From contig JAJFGC010000121.1 in the NCBI GenBank assembly GCA_021776345.1, positions 1 through 40,446 on the forward strand: a stretch of 40,446 nt of DNA, written 5' to 3'. Made by a program: the position numbers and the translations under genes. This document shows, piece by piece, positions 17,252-24,555 of this stretch. Each line of letters begins with the position of its first letter. The first letter of the stretch is position 1. The stretch is from Hyphococcus sp. (GTDB lineage Bacteria; Pseudomonadota; Alphaproteobacteria; Caulobacterales; Parvularculaceae). The notes under the pieces were generated by a model. The model did no database searches. It saw only the letters and a program-made list of their open reading frames with translations, and was not told the DNA's origin.

Positions 17252-18798
17252 TACTTCTTCGCCTGGTTTGCCGCCGCTAGAAATTGCTCGCCGATCGCAT
17301 CCGCCGCCGCCTCTGCGCTGGCGCGATCCTCGGCCTTTTCAAGCCAGTCGCCCATGGCCTCGCGCACAGTCGCGGAAAGCCCGCTGAGCTCATTTAACGC
17401 CGCCGATATTTCATTATTCTGAACAGCGCTTTCCGCCCGTGAAATAATCGCCGCCGCGCTGTCGCCCGTCTGGGGCGTGGCGGGCCGAACACTGACGAGG
17501 TTTTTTGCCCTGGCGCCAAGGGCGGCTAAAGGGCCGCCGGCCTCTTCTTGACCGGCGACAGCAAGGCCTTTTCGGGCCGCCTCGCCAAATGTCGCCTTGA
17601 GGGCTTCAAGGGTCGGCACGCCGGTCTTTGCCTGCGGTTGAAGCACCCGCAACAAAGGCGCGCCGGGCTCTATTCCTGCCAGCGCATCAAGCTCCGCTTC
17701 AAACGGCGCGCCGGTCTCCATCGCGCGCTTCAAGGCGCTAAAGGCAATGGCGCCGGCCGCCAGTTTCGCTGGCGAAACGCCGCCGGTGTTTTCGATTTTT
17801 TTGAGATCAGCACGCATCGCAGACAACGCCGCGGCCGCGCGTTGATCGCGGGCGGCGAGCGCCGCCTCAAACTCGCGCCGCATGGTCTCAATCTCTGTTT
17901 CCAGCGCCGCCCGGCGATCTCGCTCTTGATCAAGCGCCGCCCTGAAGGCTGCTGTTTCGGCCCGTACAATATCCTTGATCGCGTCCATATCATTGGCAAT
18001 TTTCGTGTCCGCGCTGAGCGCTTCTTCGGCGCTTACAGGCAATGAGGCTTCCTCAATCACCGTTTCGCGGGGGGCGTCTGAGGCCGCCAGATCGTCCGCA
18101 CGATTTTCATCCGCCGTTGCGTCATCCGCACCGGTTTCGTCGTCGCGCGATTGTTCACCATCCTCTACACTGAAAGAAAATGGCGCATCAGCTGGATCGC
18201 CTTCTTCTGGCGTGGCGGCAGGGCCCGCCTCTTGCTTCAGCGTGTCCTTCAGTTGCTCGCCAAATGTCCGGTCGGGCGCCTGGTCGCTTTCGGATGGCAA
18301 AGCCGGCAGGAATGTATCGTTCGTTTGCAGACTATCAGGTGACGGCACCGGCGGCTCAATCGCCGAAAGGGCGTCGTTACGGATTTTACCAGGGTCCGTT
18401 GTCACCTCGGGGATACCAGCTGGACTTGTCCCAACCTCGGGCGGAACGTCAGGCTCTACCGGCGGTGCAAGCGGTGCGTCATCGGGCGCTTCATTTTGCG
18501 GCGTGCTGACGGCTGACGGCGATAGCGCTTCATCATCTCCCTGAAATCGCCAAAACAAAAGAGCGGCAAGGACAACCGCCGCCAGCGCTATGAACACCAT
18601 AGCCCCGGGGGTTAACGCCGGTTTTGGTTTTTGAGATGAGGCTTCTTCTGGCGTCGGCCCGTCCTCAGGCTGATCATGCTCAAAGAGAGCGCCGATGTCC
18701 GGCGGCGCATCATCTTCAACGATTTCCGCTTCCACTTCCGGAACTGATGGTGTTTCCGAAGCGGTGTTTTCGTCGGGCTTGTCTTTTTTCTCAGCCAT
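17251..18798 (-). CDS. Mitofilin-like membrane protein (COG4223 type)
   Basis: A 515-residue protein with an acidic cytoplasmic N-terminus, one membrane helix (about 68-86, MVFIALAAVVLAALLFW), a long disordered Pro/Asp/Glu-rich segment (about 90-240), a coiled coil (about 255-330, ETEIETMRREFEAALAARDQ) and a helical C-terminal domain. This is the layout of the alphaproteobacterial homologues of mitochondrial Mic60/mitofilin, encoded between hemD and hemY. In other alphaproteobacteria this protein shapes intracytoplasmic membranes and binds outer-membrane partners; that is family knowledge, not shown here. The gene starts 55 bp after hemD and is coupled to hemY. Confidence 0.85.
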   Translation of the reverse strand: MAEKKDKPDENTASETPSVPEVEAEIVEDDAPPDIGALFEHDQPEDGPTPEEASSQKPKPALTPGAMVFIALAAVVLAALLFWRFQGDDEALSPSAVSTPQNEAPDDAPLAPPVEPDVPPEVGTSPAGIPEVTTDPGKIRNDALSAIEPPVPSPDSLQTNDTFLPALPSESDQAPDRTFGEQLKDTLKQEAGPAATPEEGDPADAPFSFSVEDGEQSRDDETGADDATADENRADDLAASDAPRETVIEEASLPVSAEEALSADTKIANDMDAIKDIVRAETAAFRAALDQERDRRAALETEIETMRREFEAALAARDQRAAAALSAMRADLKKIENTGGVSPAKLAAGAIAFSALKRAMETGAPFEAELDALAGIEPGAPLLRVLQPQAKTGVPTLEALKATFGEAARKGLAVAGQEEAGGPLAALGARAKNLVSVRPATPQTGDSAAAIISRAESAVQNNEISAALNELSGLSATVREAMGDWLEKAEDRASAEAAADAIGEQFLAAANQAKK

Positions 18799-18853
18799 GA
18801 TCGGCTTACTCCAACCTCACTACCATTCGTGTTACGCGTGCGGGGCCGGCCCC

Positions 18854-19546
18854 TCAAGCTTTCTCAACCATCAACGCAACCATTGCAGCAGAATTGCGAC
18901 ATTCGGCGACATGAATGGAGCGCCAGGCGATAGTTTTGGCAGCATCTGCAACCGCTTCGCTGAGACAGGCGAGCCTGGTTTGAGCATAATAGTCTGGATG
19001 CGGGCTCGCTTGCACTAGAGTTGTAAACAGCACGGCCGTTCGCGGCGAAAACAGCGTCACCCAATCCGGTGCCATGAACGCAGCGTCAGGCAGCTTCGTC
19101 GCCTCATCCATTTGGTAGACAACGTGACGCGTCGCGGCCATGTTTTGCGATTGCAGCGCAGCCAGAAGATCACCGGCGCGACGCGAACCGGCAATATGGA
19201 CAATTTCGCCTGCAACGATCGCTTTATCGGCGGCAATCAGCGCCGCCAGGCTTTCAACCTCGCCTTTTGCGGTTTTAACATTTTCGAAGCCTAGGTCACG
19301 GGCCGTCGCGGCGGTCGCTTCTCCCACGGCGTAAACCGGCAGTGATTTTTCCGCGTTGCCCTTCGAAAATGCGCGCACGCCATTCGCTGAGGTAAAGGCA
19401 AGCGCCCCGGCGCCAGACAAATCGACCGCCGCCGCGCTAAAAATGACCCGCATCAACGGCGCAATGATCGGGTCCAGCCCCGCCGCCCGGCACGACTTAG
19501 CGAAATCACTTGCATCCGGTTCCGGACGCGTCACCAACACCCGCAT
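18854..19546 (-). CDS. hemD: Uroporphyrinogen-III synthase
   Basis: A 230-residue enzyme that cyclises hydroxymethylbilane to uroporphyrinogen III in heme synthesis. The N-terminus MRVLVTRPEPDA and the segments FTSANGVRAF, YAVGEATA and LFSPRTAV are the usual weakly conserved landmarks. The open frame extends upstream to 19825, but ATG at 19546 with AAAGGA six bases upstream is the right start. In many alphaproteobacteria hemC lies directly before hemD and divergent from tsaD. Here hemC is absent and only 169 bp separate hemD from tsaD. Confidence 0.9.
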   Translation of the reverse strand: MRVLVTRPEPDASDFAKSCRAAGLDPIIAPLMRVIFSAAAVDLSGAGALAFTSANGVRAFSKGNAEKSLPVYAVGEATAATARDLGFENVKTAKGEVESLAALIAADKAIVAGEIVHIAGSRRAGDLLAALQSQNMAATRHVVYQMDEATKLPDAAFMAPDWVTLFSPRTAVLFTTLVQASPHPDYYAQTRLACLSEAVADAAKTIAWRSIHVAECRNSAAMVALMVEKA

Positions 19547-19576
19547 TGCTTTCCTTTGTTTACCAGCGACCTCAAA

Positions 19577-19593
19577 GGCTTTTATTAAAAGCC
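19577..19593. promoter_or_regulatory. Palindrome between divergent hemD and tsaD
   Basis: GGCTTTTA-T-TAAAAGCC is a perfect 8-bp inverted repeat around one central base. It lies 30 bp upstream of the hemD start and 122 bp upstream of tsaD. It may be an operator. I do not recognise the binding protein, and chance is possible for an AT-rich dyad. Confidence 0.3.
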
Positions 19594-19715
19594 ATCGTTT
19601 TGCTCTCACAACGATCAACGCGTTCGCGCCAAGTCCCTTCCTCCTCTTGCATTCGTGGCGCTTTCGATGTCCATGCGCCGTAACGTGAAACGAGTAACAA
19701 TAGGAATAGCACGAC

Positions 19716-20828
19716 TTGGCAAAGGCATTGTCATCGAATGATCTGGTGGTCCTCGGGCTTGAGACAAGCTGTGATGACACGGCCGCGGCAATTGTTCGCC
19801 GCGGCGGCGACGGTCGGTGCGACATTCTCTCAAATGAGGTCTGGACCGATCATGACGACCATGCCGCCTTTGGCGGTGTCGTGCCGGAGATCGCCGCGCG
19901 CAGTCATGTAGAGCGCCTCGACGCGACCATCGAAAAAGCAATCGCCAACGCCGGTATGGCCTTTGACGATATTGACGCCATCGCCGCGACCGCCGGCCCT
20001 GGCCTTGTTGGCGGGGTGATGGTGGGGCTGACCACTGGCAAGGCGATCTCAATTACCCACAAAAAACCGTTAATCGCCATTAACCATCTTGAGGGCCATG
20101 CACTATCGGCGCGTATGACCGAGCCCGCCGATTTCCCATATCTCTTATTACTGATTTCCGGCGGCCATACCCAGCTCATCTTGGTCGAAGCACTGGGCCA
20201 ATATCAACGACTGGGTGCCACCATTGATGACGCCGCCGGCGAGGCGTTCGATAAAACGGCCAAGCTCCTTGGCCTCGCCCAGCCCGGCGGCCCGGCGATA
20301 GAAAAGGCCGCTGCGATCGGGGACGCCCGAAAGTATGACTTCCCCGAGCCGCTGAAAAAAAGGGACGGTTGCGATTTCTCATTCTCGGGGTTGAAGACCG
20401 CCGTGCGCGAGGCGGTTCATGGCCTGAAAGATCCGGGTTCGCAGGATGTTGCTGATTTAGCCGCGTCCTTTCAATATGCAGCCGCGCGGCACCTGGTCCA
20501 GCGTACAGATCGGGCGATGGACAAGGTCCATAATAAAGATTCTGGTATGCGCCTGGTGGTCGCCGGTGGTGTTGCTGCGAACCGTGAAATCAAATCTACT
20601 CTGAATTCGCTATGCGAACTCAAGAATTGGGTATTACTGGCGCCGCCAGTGAAATACTGCACTGATAATGGCGCAATGATCGCCTGGGCCGGCGCTGAAC
20701 GGCTGGCGGCCGGTATGACCGAGCCTCAAGCCGACATTTTGATGATGGCGCCGCGGGCGCGATGGCCCCTCGCCCCGCCGTTGGAAGGGCAAGAAATCGG
20801 CGGCGGCCGGAAGGGTCCAAAGGCTTAA
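19716..20828 (+). CDS. tsaD: tRNA N6-adenosine threonylcarbamoyltransferase
   Basis: A 370-residue ASKHA-fold enzyme that, with TsaB and TsaE, transfers threonylcarbamoyl to A37 of ANN-decoding tRNAs. GLETSCDDTAAAIV, FGGVVPEIAARSHVERL, the metal-binding NHLEGHALSA and the C-terminal YCTDNGAMIAWAG are all intact. The C-terminus carries a family-variable tail. The start is a TTG; 19716 with TAGGAA nine bases upstream is preferred, and a TTG at 19728 is possible. Its last four bases overlap the stop of the oppositely oriented Rrf2 gene. Confidence 0.95.
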   Translation: MAKALSSNDLVVLGLETSCDDTAAAIVRRGGDGRCDILSNEVWTDHDDHAAFGGVVPEIAARSHVERLDATIEKAIANAGMAFDDIDAIAATAGPGLVGGVMVGLTTGKAISITHKKPLIAINHLEGHALSARMTEPADFPYLLLLISGGHTQLILVEALGQYQRLGATIDDAAGEAFDKTAKLLGLAQPGGPAIEKAAAIGDARKYDFPEPLKKRDGCDFSFSGLKTAVREAVHGLKDPGSQDVADLAASFQYAAARHLVQRTDRAMDKVHNKDSGMRLVVAGGVAANREIKSTLNSLCELKNWVLLAPPVKYCTDNGAMIAWAGAERLAAGMTEPQADILMMAPRARWPLAPPLEGQEIGGGRKGPKA

Positions 20829-21262
20829 TTCTCTGCGGCCATACCGTCAGCTTTGACCTCACGCACAATCTCTTTGAGGCTTGAAGATTTAAGGGTCTCG
20901 AAAAAAGCCGCTTCTGCTTTCAGGGTCACCCGACGCAATGCCGGCTGGACATTCCGGCCGACGACACATTGCTGGTCAGCAGCGCCGCGGGGCGGCTTAA
21001 CAATCCCCGGCTCTTCCACCGCTTCGTAGATATCCAGCAGGGATATCTTTTTTGGGGCTTTGGCGAGAACGGCGCCGCCGCCCTTGCCTAACCGCGACGT
21101 CGTCAATCCTGCTTTTGCAAGGTCACAGAGAATGCGCCGCACAAAAGCAGCGTTGGTGTTCACGCTTGCGGCGATCTGATCTGAGGTGACCGCTTCGTTG
21201 CGATTAATCGCGAGCGCCGCAAGAATGTGCGTTGCAACACAAAACCTGGTTGATGTCGCCAA
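20825..21262 (-). CDS. Rrf2 family transcriptional regulator
   Basis: A 145-residue winged-helix regulator. The DNA-binding part (STRFCVATHILAALA, then TSDQIAASVNTNAAFVRRILCDLAKAGL) and the wing region with GKGGGAVLAK match the YwnA-like branch of Rrf2. The three-Cys iron-sulfur set of IscR/NsrR is not present; a lone Cys lies in the QQCVVGRNV stretch where thiol sensing could occur. I place the start at TTG 21262 because GAGG lies six bases upstream. A longer frame begins at TTG 21274. A palindrome sits about 30 bp upstream. An SDR gene remnant beyond it was perhaps once a regulated target. Confidence 0.86.
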   Translation of the reverse strand: MATSTRFCVATHILAALAINRNEAVTSDQIAASVNTNAAFVRRILCDLAKAGLTTSRLGKGGGAVLAKAPKKISLLDIYEAVEEPGIVKPPRGAADQQCVVGRNVQPALRRVTLKAEAAFFETLKSSSLKEIVREVKADGMAAEN

Positions 21263-21290
21263 AACTGGCCTCAATGTTCGTCATCTCAAG

Positions 21291-21319
21291 TATATATGTG
21301 TTACTGGCACAGATATATA
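21291..21319. promoter_or_regulatory. Imperfect palindrome, candidate Rrf2 operator
   Basis: TATATATGTG and CACAGATATATA form an inverted repeat with one unpaired base around a TTACTGG centre. It lies 29-57 bp upstream of the preferred Rrf2 start, where the promoter should be. Autoregulation is common in this family, so it is a reasonable operator candidate. Confidence 0.45.
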
Positions 21320-21334
21320 AACGATCCCTTAAAG

Positions 21335-21511
21335 CTAGGTCACCCCGCCATCGGCTATTTACTCCGTGCCAATGACGCAAGACGCGTCCGCAGACAAGAC
21401 AAACGCAACAACAGCGTCGACCTTATCGGGCATGCCAAAGCGCCCTAACCCTACCTGAGCAACGACTGCCTCACCGAAATCCGAAATTGCTTTGTCCCAT
21501 GCACCAATATG
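21335..21511 (-). pseudogene. Remnant of a short-chain dehydrogenase/reductase (C-terminal end)
   Basis: Only the last 50 or so codons are recognisable. On the minus strand they read AWDKAISDFGEAVVAQVGLG, then RFGMPDKVDAVVAFVLSADA, then SCVIGTE, an in-frame TAA at 21361-21359, then IADGGVT and a TAG. This matches the typical SDR ending (PLGRFG.PEE.A.AV.FL.SD.AS.ITG.....DGG) interrupted by a stop. The Tyr-x3-Lys active site and the Rossmann part are missing. Upstream of about 21511 the similarity ends, and the terminator at 21535-21566 follows. It is a dead gene fragment, probably a former neighbour of the Rrf2 regulator. Confidence 0.7.
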
Positions 21512-21531
21512 CGCGTTGGCATTTGAGCAAG

Positions 21532-21640
21532 AAAAAGCGCGAAAGCCGGGGTGGGCTTTCGCGCTTAAAATCGCTGCGGCGTTAGGGAGGTGCGTCCATA
21601 CAGGGGGGAGGGACAACCGCCGCAGCGACCAGGGGTTCTT
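21532..21640 (-). ncRNA. Candidate 3'UTR-derived small RNA with C-rich loops
   Basis: Between the stop of the 39-codon gene and the terminator the minus strand forms a perfect 11-bp stem, TCGCTGCGGCG/CGCCGCAGCGA (21618-21628 with 21571-21581). It encloses a 36-nt loop with two anti-Shine-Dalgarno-like stretches, CCCTCCCCCC and CACCTCCCT. The terminator hairpin follows directly and its loop reads CACCCC. Such CCUCC-loop RNAs, made from the 3'UTR of a small-protein mRNA, are known in Rhodobacter (the CcsR RNAs). I infer a similar type here. Homology is not claimed, and the 5' end is a guess. Confidence 0.5.
21535..21566 (-). terminator. Strong rho-independent terminator
   Basis: Perfect 13-bp stem AAGCGCGAAAGCC / GGCTTTCGCGCTT with a six-base loop. 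On the minus strand it is followed by a run of U (stem plus TTTC, five Ts in all). It ends the transcript that begins at the promoter near 21861 and carries the 39-codon gene. On the plus strand it is followed by AAAA and would not act. Confidence 0.88.
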
Positions 21641-21653
21641 TGTTTGCGTTCTG

Positions 21654-21773
21654 TTAGGCAATAACGCCTTGTGTGGCGAAATCGGCGACGCCAAACAGGA
21701 CGGCGCCAAGGATGCCAGTCAACGTCAACGTGATGGCGGCTTGGAGGGCAATATTTTTAAATGATGCGGTCAT
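21654..21773 (-). CDS. 39-residue single-helix membrane peptide
   Basis: A small gene of 39 codons, ATG at 21773 to TAA at 21654. The peptide begins MTASFKNIALQ, continues with a hydrophobic helix (AAITLTLTGILGAVLFGVA, about residues 12-30) and ends DFATQGVIA. It has one Lys before the helix, giving an N-in orientation. Support comes from its own promoter 88 bp upstream, a plausible GAGATTGAG ribosome region, the strong terminator downstream and isolation from other genes. I do not recognise a family. It may mainly serve as the mRNA part of a locus whose 3'UTR yields a small RNA. Confidence 0.6.
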   Translation of the reverse strand: MTASFKNIALQAAITLTLTGILGAVLFGVADFATQGVIA

Positions 21774-21860
21774 GGCTCAATCTCTTTTCATTCTGATCTA
21801 AGGCGTTTCTTGTTTTTGTCGCCGTCGTTCCTGCGATCAGGTATCTGCGGCGATGAGAGG

Positions 21861-21889
21861 GAGATAGGGTTTCATTGAAAACTTGTCAA
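21861..21889 (-). promoter_or_regulatory. Promoter of the small-peptide/sRNA transcript
   Basis: On the minus strand TTGACA (21889-21884), a 17-base spacer and TATCTC (21866-21861). The -35 is perfect and the spacer ideal. The -10 is preceded by CCC, which also fits heat-shock-type (RpoH) promoters. Transcription would start near 21854, giving an 80-nt leader. The remaining AT-rich bases up to 22047 hold nothing I can name. Confidence 0.55.
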
Positions 21890-22047
21890 TGAACGATATC
21901 GTAAATATTCATTTTTTGGCCCCGTTTTTTCTAACACAAACCGTAGATTAGCTTAAAACATATAATTTTCAGTGCCTTAAAGGAAAAATTCAATTTACAG
22001 AAATACCGGTCATAGGCGATACACTAGCAAAAACTTGACTAATTCGG

Positions 22048-22689
22048 CTAAGTTACAGCAACATTCGCGGGTGGTTTTCCATGTTGGTGGCGCGCGGCGC
22101 GCCAGGAAAAGCCATCGAGAACAAGATCGATCACGCCATTGAGCTCGGTTGCCAGGGCGTCATAATCGCCCTCATGGAAAACCGCAGGACTGGTAAAGCG
22201 ATAGCCTGCATCTTGAAGGATTTTCGCCATCGCCGGCGCATTATCTACGGCAAAACTTCCATCGGCATCGCCCTCAGCCAGGATCTCCGCCAGCACTCGC
22301 CCCTCTGCGCTTTCCCACTCAAGCGCAACTTTGGGGCGCTCCGAAATCAGCTCCGACGACAATTCATAGGCCTTTGGCTTATCGTGAAAGCGCTCATAAG
22401 CGATCTTGAACTTTAGCAGAAAGAAGTCCCGAAGTTTTTGAGATGGCGTCCGGCCCGGCGCATCCACCACCGATCGGAGCGTCGCCACCTGCTCGCCCCG
22501 GAGGACACGTACGAACATTTCGGCGATATCAAGCTTAGACGGGAAGTAGCGATAAAGATTGCCAGTGGACATGTTGCAGTCATCTGCAATCTCCGACATG
22601 GTCGTTTTCTTATAACCATAGTAAAGAAATCGCCGGCTTGCGGCGTTCAGGATTTGCTTTGCTGTCTCATCCAGATTCTCAGTCGGCAT
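22048..22689 (-). CDS. TetR/AcrR family transcriptional regulator
   Basis: A 213-residue regulator. The N-terminal helix-turn-helix is typical: AKQILNAASRRFLYYGYKKT, TMSEIADDCNMSTGNLYRYF, PSKLDIAEMFV (about residues 9-60). The remainder is the helical ligand-binding/dimer domain, which is too variable to name a ligand. ATG at 22689 follows AAGGA by five bases. A perfect TATAAT (minus strand, 22717-22712) lies upstream, although no matching -35 at normal distance is seen. It is divergent from gpsA with 71 bp between starts. Its target may be elsewhere, since the nearest gene on its 3' side is the small peptide gene. Confidence 0.9.
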   Translation of the reverse strand: MPTENLDETAKQILNAASRRFLYYGYKKTTMSEIADDCNMSTGNLYRYFPSKLDIAEMFVRVLRGEQVATLRSVVDAPGRTPSQKLRDFFLLKFKIAYERFHDKPKAYELSSELISERPKVALEWESAEGRVLAEILAEGDADGSFAVDNAPAMAKILQDAGYRFTSPAVFHEGDYDALATELNGVIDLVLDGFSWRAARHQHGKPPANVAVT

Positions 22690-22760
22690 AGCATTCCTTA
22701 GATGGCTGATTATTATATAAACTGTTCAATCGTCATTCTGCAAGAAGTCTTAAGGAAGCT

Positions 22761-23771
22761 ATGAGAAACGCGGCGCCGTTTTCCTCCATTGGCGTGATCG
22801 GCGGCGGCGCCTGGGGCACGGCGCTCGCCAATCTTTGCACTCATAACGGGGTCGAGACGGTCCTTTGGGCAAAAGAGCCATCGGTCGCGAAAGCGATCAA
22901 TGAGCACCATGAAAATACTGAGTTTCTGAATGGCGCGCCGCTTTCCCCGTCGCTCCGCGCAACCAATGATCTGTCGCTGGCGGCAGCGCGCGACGCTTTC
23001 ATCTTTGCCGTTCCGGTTCAGCATAGCCGGCCGATCCTTGCCAAGCTGAAGGCGCTGACGACCGGTAAAAGCCCGCCCATCGCCCTTTGCGCTAAGGGTG
23101 TTGAACGCAAAACCAACCTATTGATGACGGAAATGCTCGCAGAGATCTGGCCGCAAGCGGCGCCTGCGGTTTTATCGGGCCCGAGCTTTGCCCGCGATGT
23201 CGCCAAGGGGATGCCAACCGCGGTGACCCTCGCGGCAGCGGACAAAATGCTTGGCGCAAGATGGATCGCCACCATCGGCGCCGCACATTTCAGGCCTTAT
23301 CTCTCAGATGATCTAATCGGCGCTGAGCTCGGCGGCGCCGTCAAAAACGTGCTCGCAATCGCCGCCGGCGCGGTCAGCGGCAAAGGTCTGGGGGAAAGCG
23401 CCCGGGCGGCGCTCATTGCCCGCGGCTTTGCGGAGTTCCTGCGGCTCGGCGTTGCGCTGGGGGCAAAACAGGAAACGATGGCTGGGCTTTCCGGCCTCGG
23501 CGATCTCATTCTCACCGCCTCCTCGCCGCAGTCGCGCAATATGTCTCTTGGATTTGAACTGGGCAAAGGCCGAACGGCCAAAGAAGTGCTGGGCGAACGC
23601 AATACCGTGAGCGAAGGCGCCGCTAGTGCAGAGGCCATCATGGCGCTTGCACAAAAAGCTGGCGTTGACATGCCGATCTGCGCCGCTGTCGCCGTCCTTG
23701 TTCGCGGTGAAAAAACCATCGACGGTGTGATCGCCGATCTCCTCGCACGCCCGTTCAAAACGGAAGCGTAG
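22761..23771 (+). CDS. gpsA: Glycerol-3-phosphate dehydrogenase [NAD(P)+]
   Basis: A 336-residue cytosolic enzyme that reduces dihydroxyacetone phosphate to sn-glycerol 3-phosphate, the backbone of phospholipids. The dinucleotide-binding motif GVIGGGAWGTALA is at about 11-23. SGPSFARDVAKGMPTAVTLA and the catalytic-Lys segment GAVKNVLAIAAG follow, and the C-terminal GLGDLILT..S..SRN..LG block is intact. In many alphaproteobacteria gpsA lies directly after tsaD. Here an Rrf2 gene, the peptide/sRNA locus and a TetR gene have come between them. ATG at 22761 follows TAAGGA. Confidence 0.95.
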   Translation: MRNAAPFSSIGVIGGGAWGTALANLCTHNGVETVLWAKEPSVAKAINEHHENTEFLNGAPLSPSLRATNDLSLAAARDAFIFAVPVQHSRPILAKLKALTTGKSPPIALCAKGVERKTNLLMTEMLAEIWPQAAPAVLSGPSFARDVAKGMPTAVTLAAADKMLGARWIATIGAAHFRPYLSDDLIGAELGGAVKNVLAIAAGAVSGKGLGESARAALIARGFAEFLRLGVALGAKQETMAGLSGLGDLILTASSPQSRNMSLGFELGKGRTAKEVLGERNTVSEGAASAEAIMALAQKAGVDMPICAAVAVLVRGEKTIDGVIADLLARPFKTEA

Positions 23772-23846
23772 GAAGACGTCTTTCAAGGCTTAGCAACCGG
23801 GCCGTTTGAGATAAGCTTTGATGACTTCGGTCGGGTGTTGGCGGGG

Positions 23847-24230
23847 TTAGCTGCGGCGTTTATAAGCTTTGCAACTCGCCTCGTAAGGCTTTGCCGACAG
23901 TCGCGCATTCCACCCGGCAGTCCACGCATCGCCGCCATCAACACCGCCGCGCGCACGGCACTGTTCAAAACCGGTTCGGTATTCCGGTGAAATGACTTTG
24001 ACTTTGCCCGCAAGGTCAAAACCCTTGTCATAACATTCGCAGATCAAATCCTGGCCGGTGGAAGACGCGTTCAATACAACAGGCTCGCCGCTCACCGTGA
24101 CAATTTGAGGCTGACCGCTCCCGCCATCAGAGGGACCAAAAGTAGTGTTGGCGATGGCGTAAACAGCAACGCCCAAAACCACGAGCGCCAGAACGCCCCC
24201 AAACAACGCTTCGATCTGCAAGTTTCGCAT
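23847..24230 (-). CDS. Unknown single-helix anchored protein with four Cys
   Basis: A 127-residue protein that I do not recognise. A short N-terminus (MRNLQIEAL) is followed by one membrane helix (about 10-28), so the remaining 100 residues should be periplasmic. Four Cys occur: a CEC pair in DLICECYDKG, one in GFEQCRARGG and one in EASCKAYKRR, compatible with two disulfides or a metal site. A perfect CtrA-type box lies 89 bp upstream of the ATG. The gene stands alone, converging on gpsA. Confidence 0.72.
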   Translation of the reverse strand: MRNLQIEALFGGVLALVVLGVAVYAIANTTFGPSDGGSGQPQIVTVSGEPVVLNASSTGQDLICECYDKGFDLAGKVKVISPEYRTGFEQCRARGGVDGGDAWTAGWNARLSAKPYEASCKAYKRRS

Positions 24231-24555
24231 GACGACCCCTCGTTACGCCACTCCGTAATTGCTGCGCCGAATGACGGTCGCAACCACACCAACGTCCAGC
24301 ATAGCGCGAAGCGGCGCCTTAAAAAAGGGTTAATTGCGTGGCGGCGCAGGCGGGGCCCACCCGGCTTAGGCTTTGGTATTATGGGGTTATTCGCCCAGCC
24401 CCTCGCTGACCGGTGGCCAGGCGGCCTTCTTTTTTGCCCCTAAAATGGTGGTGGGGCGAAGCAAGATCATAAGCTTTTTATATGGGCCAGAAAGCTCAGG
24501 ACCATTCTCAACGCCCCTGACCAGGCCACGCCGCCGCACAAGCGGCACGCAACCG
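24231..24555. other. Intergenic stretch without a recognisable gene
   Basis: About 325 bases between two minus-strand genes. Apart from the CtrA-type box at 24319-24333 I see no convincing gene. Open frames on both strands here are short, rich in Pro/Arg and lack ribosome sites. GGCC-AGGC-GGCC followed by TTCTTTTTT (about 24418-24435) might be a weak plus-strand terminator, but no plus-strand gene precedes it. Confidence 0.5.
24319..24333. promoter_or_regulatory. Candidate CtrA box (TTAA-N7-TTAA)
   Basis: TTAA AAAAGGG TTAA is a second exact match to the full CtrA pattern. It lies 89 bp upstream of the Cys-containing anchored protein gene. The spacing is far but within a plausible promoter region. 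Confidence 0.38.

Noticed and set aside
19674-19742. A 22-codon frame starting at ATG 19674 upstream of tsaD
   Set aside because: It overlaps the tsaD start, has no ribosome site and no hemC-like residues. It could be a chance frame.
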